Source: Streptomyces sp. NBC_01446 (GTDB lineage: Bacteria > Actinomycetota > Actinomycetes > Streptomycetales > Streptomycetaceae). Taken from it: a stretch of 64,000 bases of DNA. Of the stretch, positions 8,256-17,246 are shown piece by piece. The notes under the pieces are model-generated. The model was given only the letters and a program-made list of their open reading frames with translations, was not told where the DNA came from and made no database searches. The DNA lies in the NCBI RefSeq assembly GCF_026340095.1, contig NZ_JAPEPO010000001.1, positions 3,006,501 to 3,070,500 on the forward strand. The letters run 5' to 3'. Position numbers and translations under genes: made by a program. Position 1 is the stretch's first letter. The number at the start of each line of letters is the position of its first letter.

Positions 8256-9941
8256 TCAGCCCGTACGCACCGTCGGCATCGGCATGAGCACCGGCCCCGC
8301 TTGCGGCTCCTTGCGGCATACGTCGCCGCACTCCGCGTCGAGCGAGCAGCACAGCGAGCAGATCGGGCCCGACTGGACGGGGCAATCCGCGATGTCGGGG
8401 AGTTCGTACGCCGTCTCGCAGACGCTGCACGTGTGGGTCGCGGTGATGTCGGCGATCTCGACGTCGGGGCCGTTCACGGGGTTGGGCCTGGCCAGGTAGT
8501 ACTTGCCCTTGGTGGCCCAGGCGATCAACGGGCAGAGCGTCAGGGCGAGTCCGGCCGCGATGAACGTCGAGAAGGCCTCCGCGTAGGCACCGAACGCCCC
8601 GAAGAACGCGACGATCGAGACGGTGGACGCGATGACCATGGCGCCGAAGCCGGCCGGGTTCACGGCGTACAGATAGGCCCGCTTGAACTCGATGTACTTG
8701 GGGCTCCAGCCGGCCCGCTTGTTGATGACGAGGTCGGCGGCGACGGCCGCGATCCAGGCGATGCCCACGTTCGAGTAGAAGCCGAGCAGCTTGTTCAGGG
8801 CCGCGAACATGTTCATCTCCATCAGCGTCAGCGCGATGGCGAGGTTGAGGAAGATGTACCAGACGCGGCCCGGGTGCCGGTGGGTGATGCGGGAGAAGAA
8901 GTTCGACCAGGACAGCGAGCCGCTGTAGGCGTTGGTCACGTTGATCTTGATCTGGGAGACGACCACGAAGAGCGCGGCGGCGGGCAGGGCGACCGAGCCG
9001 AGCCACGGCTTGAGGGCCTCGACCTGCGGCGCGATGGGTTCCAGCGCGTGGGTCTTGCCGACCGCTTCGAGGGCGACGAAGGCGAGAAGCGCGCCGCCGA
9101 GTTGTTTCGCGGCGCCGATGATCACCCAGCCGGGTCCGGCCGCGAGAACGGCCAGATTCCATCGCTTCCGGTTCTGCTCGGTCTTCGCCGGCATGAACCG
9201 CAGATAGTCGGCCTGCTCGCCGATCTGCGCGATGAGGGAGAGCGCGACGCCGGTGCCGAGGCCGAAGCCGAGCCAGGAGAACCCGCTGCCCGCACCCTCC
9301 GTGCCGCCGAAGTGGGTGAAGTCACCGAGGGAACCCGGCGAGTGGAAGGCGAGGATCACGAAGGGCAGCACGAGCCCGATGAGCCAGACCGGCTGCGTCC
9401 ACGCCTGCACCTTGGCGAGGGCGCCCATGCCGCGGAAGACGATCGGGATGACGATGAGCGTGGTCAGCAAGTAGCCGACGGGCAGCGGCAGTCCGACGAC
9501 CTCGTGCATGGCCTGCGCCATGATCGAGCCTTCGAGCGCGAAGAAGATGAAGGTGAACGAGGCGTAGATGAGGGACGTGAGCGTCGAGCCGAAGTAGCCG
9601 AAGCCCGCGCCCCGGGTGATGAGGTCCATGTCCAGGCCGTACTTGGCGCAGGCGCGGGCGATGGGGATGCCGGTCAGGAAGATGATCGTCGCCGCGCACA
9701 GGATCGAGGCGAGCCCGCTCGTGAAGCCGTACGTGAAGACGATGGAGGCGCCGATCGCGAAGTCGGCGAGGTAGGCGATGCCGCCGAGCGCGGTGGACGC
9801 GACCATGGTCGGGGACCAGCGCCGGTAGGAGTGGGGCGCGTAGCGCAGCGAGAAGTCCTCGCGGCTCTCGTCCGCGGCGAGCCTGGCGTAGCTGCGCCGT
9901 GGCGGGGCTGCCTCTGTGTCACGGGTGACCGTGTCCGTCAT
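8256..9941 (-). CDS. NCS1-family purine/cytosine-type permease with cysteine-rich C-terminal tail
   Basis: A 561-residue polytopic membrane protein with about 12 hydrophobic segments. NCS1 (purine-cytosine permease) features include FSLRYAPHSYRRWS before TM1 and the conserved GAGFGYFGST and PVWLIGLVLP regions. The substrate is likely a nucleobase, hydantoin or similar compound taken up with a cation. The last ~65 residues, after the final membrane helix, form a hydrophilic tail with eight cysteines in about 40 residues (CSVC, ADC, ICSLCC, AEC, DVC), which looks like a metal- or cluster-binding module. This tail is not part of the canonical NCS1 fold. The GntR/UTRA regulator lies 155 bp upstream on the same strand and probably controls it. 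Confidence 0.88.
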   Translation of the reverse strand: MTDTVTRDTEAAPPRRSYARLAADESREDFSLRYAPHSYRRWSPTMVASTALGGIAYLADFAIGASIVFTYGFTSGLASILCAATIIFLTGIPIARACAKYGLDMDLITRGAGFGYFGSTLTSLIYASFTFIFFALEGSIMAQAMHEVVGLPLPVGYLLTTLIVIPIVFRGMGALAKVQAWTQPVWLIGLVLPFVILAFHSPGSLGDFTHFGGTEGAGSGFSWLGFGLGTGVALSLIAQIGEQADYLRFMPAKTEQNRKRWNLAVLAAGPGWVIIGAAKQLGGALLAFVALEAVGKTHALEPIAPQVEALKPWLGSVALPAAALFVVVSQIKINVTNAYSGSLSWSNFFSRITHRHPGRVWYIFLNLAIALTLMEMNMFAALNKLLGFYSNVGIAWIAAVAADLVINKRAGWSPKYIEFKRAYLYAVNPAGFGAMVIASTVSIVAFFGAFGAYAEAFSTFIAAGLALTLCPLIAWATKGKYYLARPNPVNGPDVEIADITATHTCSVCETAYELPDIADCPVQSGPICSLCCSLDAECGDVCRKEPQAGPVLMPMPTVRTG

Positions 9942-9994
9942 GAGGGTTCCTGTCGTCCGGCCGATTGCGGGTACGGACGGAAGTTAGGAGCCGT

Positions 9995-10006
9995 GCATGA
10001 CAATGC
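9995..10006. promoter_or_regulatory. Palindrome upstream of the NCS1 permease
   Basis: GCAT-GACA-ATGC, a four-base inverted repeat about 55 bp upstream of the permease start, in the only non-coding gap before it. It could be an operator for the adjacent GntR protein, but the arms are short. Confidence 0.25.
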
Positions 10007-10095
10007 GGGGCGGCCGGTGATTGCCGCGGCGTTACGGGAGGCGGCCGCGGGTTAAGTCGCCGTCACGCGCCCCGGACAGGGTGTTCGCGTATCGG

Positions 10096-10848
10096 TCACT
10101 TCACGGGCAGGTGGTATGCGATCCGGTACCGGTCGGCGGGGACGACGACGTCCGCCGTCTCGACCGGTCTGCCCGACGCGAAGTACGTGCGCTGGATGAC
10201 GAGGACGACATGGCCGGGCACTCCGCCGAGCGCCATGAGCTCCTCGGCGAGGCCGGGGCGGGCGCCGACCTCCTCCGTCACGTTGTCCACGATCACGTCG
10301 ATGGCGGCCATGCGCTCGACGACGCCGCAGCCGCCGAGAGGGCCCTCCTCGGGGAGCATCACGGGGGTGCGTCCCGTGACCGTGAGGGGTTCCCAGGAGG
10401 TGGAGAGCATCATGGCCTCCCCCGCGTCCCGGTAGACGTACTTCGTGCACATCACCCGGTCACCGGCGCGGACACCGAGGCGCTCGGCGATGGCGCTGCT
10501 CGCCTCGACCTGCTCGCTGCGGGAGTCCCACGTGCCGCGCGCCGTATCGTCGGCCTGCTCCTGCTTGAAAGGGGTGGAGCCGCTGGTAGGCCGGTACCCG
10601 GAGCGGGCGACGCGGCGCGGGACCGGCGTCTCGCGCACATAGGTGCCCGATCCCGAGCGCCCCTCGACGAGACCCTCGGCCATCAGCACCTTGCGGGCTT
10701 CGAGGGCGACGGTGTCCGAGACGCCGTACTCCTCGCGGATCCTGGCCTGTGACGGGAGCCGGGTGTGCGGTGGCAGCGATCCATTGACGATCTTGTTGCG
10801 AAGATCACCCGCGACGCGCAGATACGCCGGCTGCTCACCGAATGTCAC
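10096..10848 (-). CDS. GntR-family (HutC/UTRA subfamily) transcriptional regulator
   Basis: About 250 residues. The N-terminal winged helix (residues about 5-70: LRNKIVNGSLPPHTRLPSQA, REEYGVSD, GRSGSGTYVRE) is typical of GntR. The C-terminal UTRA ligand-binding domain (about 95-245) ends in VVPADRYRIAYHLPV. The start is placed at GTG 10848, where GGGAG precedes by eight bases; the GTG three codons upstream has the same GGGA touching it. It lies between the NCS1 permease (same strand, downstream) and the divergent GH65 hydrolase, so it may regulate either or both. Its effector is unknown. Confidence 0.9.
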   Translation of the reverse strand: MTFGEQPAYLRVAGDLRNKIVNGSLPPHTRLPSQARIREEYGVSDTVALEARKVLMAEGLVEGRSGSGTYVRETPVPRRVARSGYRPTSGSTPFKQEQADDTARGTWDSRSEQVEASSAIAERLGVRAGDRVMCTKYVYRDAGEAMMLSTSWEPLTVTGRTPVMLPEEGPLGGCGVVERMAAIDVIVDNVTEEVGARPGLAEELMALGGVPGHVVLVIQRTYFASGRPVETADVVVPADRYRIAYHLPVK

Positions 10849-10907
10849 TGGCTGCACTCCCTAAGACCCATGGCGACCCGTCAGATTGACAGACAGCAAC
10901 AGCGTCG

Positions 10908-10959
10908 CAACCCTGGGTTGTGCGCCGCAAGCAAAGGCCAAAGAATCACTCGAAGTGAT
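10908..10959. promoter_or_regulatory. Two operator-like palindromes between gntR and the GH65 gene
   Basis: CAACCC-T-GGGTTG at 10908-10920 and ATCACT-CGA-AGTGAT at 10945-10959 are perfect inverted repeats 25 bp apart in the divergent promoter region. Sites of 13-15 bp suit a dimeric GntR protein. Assignment to the adjacent regulator is inference. Confidence 0.4.
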
Positions 10960-11122
10960 GACATGCGCGAGTGCAGGCCTTTACGCAGGGACTTTCTCCA
11001 GGTAAGGGAATCCTTATGCTTGGCCGTTGAGACGGGTGGCGGCGGGGACATCCCCGCCATCCGTGGGACCTCCGGCGCGGGTTGCCGGACTCCCGTCCGC
11101 AACCGCCCGCATCGTCGGATGC

Positions 11123-13798
11123 GTGACCCGACCCCGCCGATCCCCCGCCCGCCTCACCGTCCTCCTCGCGCTCGCGGTGCTCGGCGCCTCACCGGGTGCG
11201 GCCCTGGCGGCGCCCGGCCCCGGCCCGGCGCCCGCCGAACCCGCCCCCGCACTCGCCCCCGCGGGCTCCCCCTCCCAGGCCTCCGCAGCCTGCACCGGCG
11301 ACCAGGCCTGGGCCCCGGCCACCACCCGTATCGACCCCGCGAACACCTATCACGCGTACACCGGCAACGGATATCTCGGCGTGCGCGTCCCGCCGTCCGG
11401 CGCGGGCTACGCCGAGCCCGGCGACAAGACCGGCTGGCCGCTCTACACGCCGCGTTACGACGGGGCGTTCACCGCCGGGCTCTACGCGCGCGGCCCCGAG
11501 AACACCGCGCACCGCGAGGCCATCGCCGCGCTGCCCAACTGGACCGCGCTCGACCTGACGGTGGGCGACGAGACGTACGGCCCCGGCAGCCGGATCTCGC
11601 ACTACCGGCAGACCCTCAGCCTGCGCTGCGGATTCGTCCGTACGTCGCTGACCTGGACGCACAAGGACGGCCGGCGCACCGACCTGACGTACGACGTGCT
11701 GACCGACCGCTCCCACCCGCACACCGGAGCCGTGCGGCTGCGCGTCACGCCGCACTGGAGCGGCGAGGCGACCGTCACCGACCGGATCGACGGCCGCGGC
11801 GCCCGCCGGATCGCGCCCACCGGCGGCGGCCCCGCGGGCAAGCGCACGATGGCGGTGGGCTTCCGCACGGACGGCACTCGCGAGGACGGCGTCGTCGCCT
11901 CCACCCTGCGCGCCCCCGGCCGCACCCGCACGGCGGGCCGCACCGATACGTTGACGAACCGTCAGTCCGCCGCCTTCTCCGTCGACACGGGCCGCACCTA
12001 CACCGTCACCAAATACGTCGGCGTGGACACGTCCCTCACCTCCCGCACCCCGCACGACTCGGCCGTCGGCGCCTCGCAGCAGGCGGCCGCCGCCGGATGG
12101 GACGAGGTGTTCCGCCGACACGCGGCCGCCTGGCGGAAGTTGTGGACGTCGGACATCGAGGTGCCGGACCGGCCCGAGCTCCAGCAGCAGGTGCGGGCCG
12201 CGCGGTACGGGCTCCTCACCGCGGTGCGCGCCGGCGGTCGCGACAGCGTCGCGCCCGCCGGGCTCACCGGCGACGCCTACGCGGGCATGATCTTCTGGGA
12301 CGCCGAGACGTGGATGTTCCCCGCGCTGCTCGCCGACCGGCCCGAACTGGCGCGTCCCGTCCTCGAATACCGTTACCGCACGCGCGAGGCGGCCGCCGAC
12401 AACGCGCTCAAGACGTCGGTCAAGGGCCTGATGTACCCGTGGACCAGCGCGAGCCGCGGCGCCCTGTGGACGGAGTGCCAGAGCTGGTACCCGCCGCACT
12501 GCGTCACCCAGAACCATCTCCAGGGCGACATCGCGCTCGCCGCCTGGCAGTACTACCTGGCCACGGGCGACCGCGCCTGGCTGCGCTCGCGCGGCTGGCC
12601 GCTGCTCAAGGGCCTTGCGGAGTACTGGACTTCACGCGTCACGAAGAACGCCGACGGCTCGTACTCCATCAAGGACGTCGCGGGACCCGACGAGTACAGC
12701 AACGGCGTCGACGACGGGGTCTACACGAACGCCGTCGCGGCCACGGCCCTGCGCTCCGCCGCCCGCGCCGCCCGGCTCGTGGGCGCCGCGCCCCCGGCCG
12801 CGTGGACGACGATCGCCGACGGTCTCCGCATCCCGTACGACGCCGAGCGCAAGATCTTCCTCCAGTACGAGGGCTACAACGGCTCGACGATCAAGCAGGC
12901 CGACGCGGTCCTGCTGCTGTACCCGCTGGACTGGAAGCCGATGCCGAAGGGCGCGGCGGCGGCGACCCTGGACTACTACGTCGCGCACACCGACCCGGAG
13001 GGGCCCGCGATGACGGACTCCGTGAACGCGGTGGCCGCCGCGTCGGCCGGGGAGCCGGGCTGCGCCACGTACACGTTCCTGCGGCGCGCCTCGAAGCCGT
13101 TCTTCCGGGAGCCGTTCGGGCTGTTCTCGGAGGCGCGCGGCACGAAGGCGGGATCCAGCGACCCGCTCGCGGGCACGCCCGCTCAGGACTTCCTGACCGG
13201 GAAGGGCGGCTTCCTCCAGGTGTTCACGCACGGCCTGACCGGCCTGCGCCTCGAGGAGGACGCCCTGCGCCTGGACCCGTCGCTGCCGCCGCAGCTCGGC
13301 AGGGGCGTGACGCTGCGCGGGCTGACCTGGCGCGGACGCACGTACGACATCGCGATCGGGCCGGAGCGTACGACGGTCAGGCTGACCGCGGGCGAGCCGT
13401 TCCCCGTCGTCACGCCCACCAGGCGCGCGACGGTCGACCGCGGCGGGCTCGTCCTGCGCACCCGGCGCCCCGACCTCGAACCCACCTCCGACCTGGCCCG
13501 CTGCCGCCCCGCAACGGCGACGTCCGAGGAGCCGGGCCTGTACGCGGAGGCGGCGGTGGACGGCAATCCGGTCACCGCCTGGCAGCCGGCGACCGCGCAC
13601 GCCTCCCTCACGGTCGACCTCGGCCGGACGGGGAAGGTCTCCGGGGTGGACGTCACGGGCACGCTCGCGTACGCGGTGACGACGTCGGCCGACGGGGCGT
13701 CCTGGCGGGCCTTCACGCCGGGGCGAGCGGCCCGGTACGTCCGCATCACCGAGAACGGCGAAAGTCCCGAGCCCATCAAGGAGTTGAGGGTGAGGTAG
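11123..13798 (+). CDS. Secreted GH65-family glycoside hydrolase with C-terminal discoidin-like domain
   Basis: An 891-residue protein with a signal peptide (RLTVLLALAVLGASPGAALA). The GH65 N-terminal beta-sandwich opens with YHAYTGNGYLGVRVP. The (alpha/alpha)6 catalytic domain contains GPDEYSNGVDDGVYTNA near residue 521, whose DE is the usual general-acid motif. A later FSEARG could supply a catalytic base, as in hydrolysing rather than phosphorolytic GH65 members. The last ~100 residues (ARCRPATATSEEPG onward) look like an F5/8-type-C carbohydrate-binding domain. The substrate is probably an alpha-linked disaccharide such as trehalose or kojibiose. GTG 11123 gives a clean signal peptide; a TTG at 11027 would add 32 residues before it. 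Confidence 0.88.
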   Translation: MTRPRRSPARLTVLLALAVLGASPGAALAAPGPGPAPAEPAPALAPAGSPSQASAACTGDQAWAPATTRIDPANTYHAYTGNGYLGVRVPPSGAGYAEPGDKTGWPLYTPRYDGAFTAGLYARGPENTAHREAIAALPNWTALDLTVGDETYGPGSRISHYRQTLSLRCGFVRTSLTWTHKDGRRTDLTYDVLTDRSHPHTGAVRLRVTPHWSGEATVTDRIDGRGARRIAPTGGGPAGKRTMAVGFRTDGTREDGVVASTLRAPGRTRTAGRTDTLTNRQSAAFSVDTGRTYTVTKYVGVDTSLTSRTPHDSAVGASQQAAAAGWDEVFRRHAAAWRKLWTSDIEVPDRPELQQQVRAARYGLLTAVRAGGRDSVAPAGLTGDAYAGMIFWDAETWMFPALLADRPELARPVLEYRYRTREAAADNALKTSVKGLMYPWTSASRGALWTECQSWYPPHCVTQNHLQGDIALAAWQYYLATGDRAWLRSRGWPLLKGLAEYWTSRVTKNADGSYSIKDVAGPDEYSNGVDDGVYTNAVAATALRSAARAARLVGAAPPAAWTTIADGLRIPYDAERKIFLQYEGYNGSTIKQADAVLLLYPLDWKPMPKGAAAATLDYYVAHTDPEGPAMTDSVNAVAAASAGEPGCATYTFLRRASKPFFREPFGLFSEARGTKAGSSDPLAGTPAQDFLTGKGGFLQVFTHGLTGLRLEEDALRLDPSLPPQLGRGVTLRGLTWRGRTYDIAIGPERTTVRLTAGEPFPVVTPTRRATVDRGGLVLRTRRPDLEPTSDLARCRPATATSEEPGLYAEAAVDGNPVTAWQPATAHASLTVDLGRTGKVSGVDVTGTLAYAVTTSADGASWRAFTPGRAARYVRITENGESPEPIKELRVR

Positions 13799-13824
13799 GG
13801 CCTGCCGCCCGACCGGCAGGCCCT
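13797..13824 (+). terminator. Hairpin terminator overlapping the GH65 stop
   Basis: An 11-bp perfect stem (AGGGCCTGCCG / CGGCAGGCCCT) with a six-base loop begins within the TAG stop codon of the GH65 gene. Confidence 0.75.
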
Positions 13825-13827
13825 GGA

Positions 13828-13875
13828 CCGCCGGGCGCCGCGCGCGGCCCCACACCGCGCGACGGCGCCCGGCGG
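13828..13875 (-). terminator. Hairpin terminator after the sodium:solute symporter
   Basis: A 13-bp outer stem (CCGCCGGGCGCCG / CGGCGCCCGGCGG) plus a 7-bp inner stem (CGCGCGG / CCGCGCG), with a single bulged A. It ends four bases from the symporter stop at 13880 and separates convergent genes. Confidence 0.8.
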
Positions 13876-13879
13876 CCGG

Positions 13880-15307
13880 TCAGTTGGCCTCGGCCGGCAC
13901 GGCGGCCAGGGAGCGGGACCGCACGACGAGCTGGGCGACCGCCGTCACCACCAGGTTCGGGACGAGCGCGATGAGCCCGGTGTCGACCGTGCCGACGTCC
14001 ACACTCCCGAAGGTGAGCCAGATCAGAACGCCGACGCCGGTCAGGATGCCGAGCAGTGCGGGCACGGCATCCAGACGCACTTTCTTGGCCAGGCCCATGA
14101 CGATCGCCGGGGCGAGCTGGGTGAGGCCTCCGTAGGTGAGCAGCAACAGGTCGGACAGGAGTCCGGGCCTGGTCAGGCCCAGCACGAGGGCGAACGCGGC
14201 GGCCGCGACCACGCAGAGGTGGTTGGTGCGCAGCTGCGTACGTTCGTTGCGCGGGCTGAGCAAGTTGCGGGACAGCAGGCTGGAGATGCCCACGACGATG
14301 GCCGCCGAGGGGACCATGGCGGCCGAGGCCGCGGCGACCGCGACGACGCCGACGAGCCAGCCGGGAAGGGTCTGGCCCGCGAGGGTGAGGGCGACGGAGT
14401 TCGCGGGCGAGCCCGGCTTCACCATGAGGATTCCCGCGAAGCCGACGATGACCGGGATGCCGAGTGCTATCTGGTACAGCGGCAGCCAGACGGCGTTCTT
14501 GCGCAGGGCGCGCCCGCTGACGGCGGCGAGGACCGGCGGCCACAGGTGGGCCATGGTGCCGAGTCCGCCGCCGATGCCGGAGATGATGACGGCGGTGACG
14601 AAGAACGTGGCGTCATAACCGTTCTGATGGAACGTCAGGAGCTGTGGGTGGCTGTCCCGTACGGTCTCGAAGAGGCCGCCGATGCCGCCCCGCACGGAGA
14701 CCGCGACACCGATGAGCAGCACCACGAGCCCGACGATCATCAGGGCGTCCTTGAGGTAGGCGACGCGGGCGATGCCGCGGATCCCGGACCACAGGACGAA
14801 GGCGACGGTGAGGGCGGTCGCGAGGACCATGCTGAGGTTGCCGCCCGTGCGGCTCCCGGTGGCGAGCTGGACGATCATCCCGAGCCCGGTGATCTGGAGC
14901 TGGAGGTACGGCAGCAGGAAGACCGCGCCGACGACGGCGACGACCTTGCCGAGCAGGGGGCTGCGGTAGCGGTCGGCGAAGAAGTCCGCCTGCGTCAAGT
15001 AACCGCCCTTGCGGCCGAGTTCACGCATGCGGGGCGCGGTGAAGTACTGCAGGACGAAGTTGATCGCGAGGTAGCACAGGGCGAACGCGGCGGCGACGCC
15101 TCCGCCGAAGGTGATGCCGGCGAGACCGAGGAAGCTGAAGGTCGTGAAGGCCTCGCCCGCCTGGAGGAACCAGGTGGTGAAGGTGGAGAACTTCCGTTTC
15201 CCCACCGTCCATTCGCCGAGTTCGCCGCTGCGCGGTCTGCGCCCGCTCACGCCGACGACGGCGATGGAGACCATGCCGATGAGAGTGATGGCCATGGTGG
15301 TGTTCAT
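13880..15307 (-). CDS. Sodium:solute symporter (SSS family)
   Basis: A 475-residue protein with about 13 hydrophobic segments. Family signatures include GRRPRSGELGEWTVGKRKF, then TWFLQAGEAFTTFSFLG in TM2 and RYRSPLLGKVVAVVGAVFLLP. The substrate is unknown but may be a carboxylate or amide given the operon. Start ATG 15307 overlaps the stop of the upstream DUF3311 gene by four bases (ATGA), so the two are translationally coupled, as seen for DUF3311-SSS pairs elsewhere. The amidase and the AsnC-type regulator are upstream on the same strand. Confidence 0.9.
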   Translation of the reverse strand: MNTTMAITLIGMVSIAVVGVSGRRPRSGELGEWTVGKRKFSTFTTWFLQAGEAFTTFSFLGLAGITFGGGVAAAFALCYLAINFVLQYFTAPRMRELGRKGGYLTQADFFADRYRSPLLGKVVAVVGAVFLLPYLQLQITGLGMIVQLATGSRTGGNLSMVLATALTVAFVLWSGIRGIARVAYLKDALMIVGLVVLLIGVAVSVRGGIGGLFETVRDSHPQLLTFHQNGYDATFFVTAVIISGIGGGLGTMAHLWPPVLAAVSGRALRKNAVWLPLYQIALGIPVIVGFAGILMVKPGSPANSVALTLAGQTLPGWLVGVVAVAAASAAMVPSAAIVVGISSLLSRNLLSPRNERTQLRTNHLCVVAAAAFALVLGLTRPGLLSDLLLLTYGGLTQLAPAIVMGLAKKVRLDAVPALLGILTGVGVLIWLTFGSVDVGTVDTGLIALVPNLVVTAVAQLVVRSRSLAAVPAEAN

Positions 15308-15534
15308 GCGGCGGCCTCCTCGGCCTCTTCGCGGTCGGCGCGTTCGTTGTCGGTGCGCGAGAAGTGCTCGACAAGGGCGAGCGACGCCGTCGTACCGGCC
15401 GTCCACAGCAGGCACCAGGCCAGGACGGAGGGGACGCCGAACCAGAGGTGCGGGCCGTTGACGAAGGGCAGGAACGGGGTGCTGAGGAAAGCCAGTACGG
15501 GCACGAAGGCCCAGATCACGTGCGGTTTTCTCAT
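15304..15534 (-). CDS. DUF3311 small membrane protein, partner of the symporter
   Basis: A 76-residue protein with two membrane helices (WAFVPVLAFLSTPFLPFV and VPSVLAWCLLWTAGTTASLA) and a charged Glu/Arg-rich C-terminus, matching DUF3311. These proteins occur directly upstream of SSS transporters and are thought to be accessory subunits. The stop codon overlaps the symporter start by ATGA. Confidence 0.88.
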   Translation of the reverse strand: MRKPHVIWAFVPVLAFLSTPFLPFVNGPHLWFGVPSVLAWCLLWTAGTTASLALVEHFSRTDNERADREEAEEAAA

Positions 15535-15549
15535 CAGGGCTCCATACGG

Positions 15550-15610
15550 CTGCGGAAGGTACGGCTGCGGGAGGGAGGGCTACGGGAGGGAGGGCTACGG
15601 GAGGGAGGGG
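15550..15610. repeat. Short tandem repeats at the amidase 3' end
   Basis: Two copies of a TACGGCTGCGG unit run into three copies of CTACGGGAGGGAGGG (15-bp period) across the gap between DUF3311 and the amidase stop at 15595. The purine-rich GGGAGGGAGGG on the plus strand could form a G-quadruplex in single-stranded DNA. On the minus strand, where the operon is read, it is a CCCTCCC tract. Confidence 0.7.
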
Positions 15611-17076
15611 CGACGGCGTCCGTGCCCGGTGGCGGCCTCGTAGGCGGCGCCGACCTCGAGCACGGTCCGCTCGGCGCGGGGCGGGCCGACGATCTGGAGC
15701 CCGACGGGGAGCCCGGCTCCGGTGAAGCCGGCCGGTACGGAGAGGGCGGGTGCGCCCAGGACCGAGAGGAAGTACGCCGAGCGCATCCAGTCGAGATAGG
15801 TGTGCTGCGGCTGCCCGTCGATGACGGTCGGGTACTCCGCCTCCACGTCGAAGGGGGTGACCTGGCTGACGGGCGCGACCAGTACGTCGTAGCGCTCGAA
15901 GAAGCCGACGGCCGCGAGGTGGATGCGGGCGTGCTCGGCGGTCGCGCGGGCGAGGTCGGCTCCGGTGAGGCGCCGCCCCTCCTCGATGTTCCAGACGAGG
16001 CTGTCCTTCAGGGAGGCGCGGCCGCTGTCGAGGAGCGCGCCGAGGCCCTGGTTGAATTCCTGGGCGCGCAGGGTACGGAAGACGTCCTCGGCACCGTCCA
16101 GGTCGGGGCAGTCCTCGGCGACGACGCAGCCGAGCTCCTCGAAGACCTCGGCCTGCCGCTCGAACACGTCGCGCACGTCGCGGTCGACGGCGACCCGCCC
16201 GCCGAGGTCGGGCGCGAACGCCACCCGCAGCCCGGCCGCGTCCCGCCCGAGCGGTGCGCGGAAGGCGGCGCCCGGCCCCTCCAGGGAGATCGGGACGCGC
16301 GGGTCGGGCCCGGCCATGACGGACAGCAGCAGCGCGGTGTCGGCGACGGTGCGCCCCATGGGCCCGGCGACGGCGAGGGTCTCCCACAGGTTGCCGGCCG
16401 GGTGCGAGGGGACGCGGCCGGGGGTGGGACGCAGGCCGACGACGTTGCAGAAGGACGCCGGGTTGCGCAGGGAGCCGCCCATGTCGCTGCCGTCGGCGAG
16501 CGGCTGGAACCCGGCGGCGAGCGCGGCCGCGGCCCCACCACTGCTGCCGCCCGCCGAGCGCTTCGTGTCGTACGGGTTCCTGGTCGCGCCGAAGACGGGG
16601 TTGAACGTGTGCGAACCGGCCGCGAACTCGGGGACGTTGGTCTTGCCGATGCGGATGGCGCCCGCGTCCTGGATGCGCCGCACGAGCAGCTCGTCCTCGT
16701 CGGGGACGTGCTCGGCGAAGAGGGGCGAGCCGTGCGTGGTGCGCATGCCGCGGGTGAGGTGGGTGTCCTTGAACGCGATGGGCAGGCCGTGCAGCGGTCC
16801 GAGCTCCTCACCGCGCGCCTGGCGCTCGTCGGCGGCGGCGGCCGCGGCGAGGGCGCCCTCGGGGTCCAGGGTGACGATCGCGTTGACGGCGGGGTTGAGG
16901 CGTTCGATGCGGTCGAGGTGGGCCTGGACGACCTCGCGGGCCGACAGCTCACCACGATGGACGCGCGCCGCGAGGTCGACGGCGTCGAGGGCGCAGAGTT
17001 CGTCCTGTACGGGAGCGGAATCGGCGGGGCCGGTGGCGGCGGAACCGGAGTCGGCGGGACCGGCGGAAACGGGCAT
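15595..17076 (-). CDS. Amidase (amidase-signature family)
   Basis: A 493-residue enzyme with the Ser-cisSer-Lys triad visible: Lys in GLPIAFKDTHLT, the cis-Ser/Ser region in KRSAGGSSGGAAAALAAG and then DGSDMGGSLRNPASF. It hydrolyses an amide to acid and ammonia; the substrate class is open. Start ATG 17076 has AGGA upstream and precedes a Pro/Ala/Ser-rich leader without membrane character, so the protein is probably cytoplasmic. It sits between an AsnC-type regulator and a sodium symporter, which suggests import followed by deamidation, probably for nitrogen or carbon supply. Confidence 0.93.
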   Translation of the reverse strand: MPVSAGPADSGSAATGPADSAPVQDELCALDAVDLAARVHRGELSAREVVQAHLDRIERLNPAVNAIVTLDPEGALAAAAAADERQARGEELGPLHGLPIAFKDTHLTRGMRTTHGSPLFAEHVPDEDELLVRRIQDAGAIRIGKTNVPEFAAGSHTFNPVFGATRNPYDTKRSAGGSSGGAAAALAAGFQPLADGSDMGGSLRNPASFCNVVGLRPTPGRVPSHPAGNLWETLAVAGPMGRTVADTALLLSVMAGPDPRVPISLEGPGAAFRAPLGRDAAGLRVAFAPDLGGRVAVDRDVRDVFERQAEVFEELGCVVAEDCPDLDGAEDVFRTLRAQEFNQGLGALLDSGRASLKDSLVWNIEEGRRLTGADLARATAEHARIHLAAVGFFERYDVLVAPVSQVTPFDVEAEYPTVIDGQPQHTYLDWMRSAYFLSVLGAPALSVPAGFTGAGLPVGLQIVGPPRAERTVLEVGAAYEAATGHGRRRPSLP

Positions 17077-17150
17077 GGCAGTCCTAGGGCAGCGGGCAGA
17101 GAGGTGCGGCCGGCCGGGGGCGGGATCGGCGACGCGTGTGCTGCACCACA

Positions 17151-17175
17151 CTGAAGGCGCTGACGTTTTCAGTCA
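17151..17175. promoter_or_regulatory. Nested inverted repeats before the amidase operon
   Basis: CTGAA (17151-17155) pairs with TTCAG (17168-17172), and TGAC (17161-17164) with GTCA (17172-17175). They sit in the 170-bp gap between the regulator stop and the amidase start, next to the AT-richest stretch around 17181-17205. This is a candidate AsnC-type operator; the motif is not identified. Confidence 0.35.
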
Positions 17176-17246
17176 ACACCTAAAGCCGTATGAACTTTTA
17201 AGACGCTAGACCCACCATCGTGAAGATTTCGGTCGCATCACGCAAG

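Noticed and set aside
10765..13974. 1069-codon frame overlapping the GH65 gene
   Set aside because: Product is almost only Arg, Pro, Gly and Ala and includes non-coding flanks. The GH65 frame is clearly the real one.
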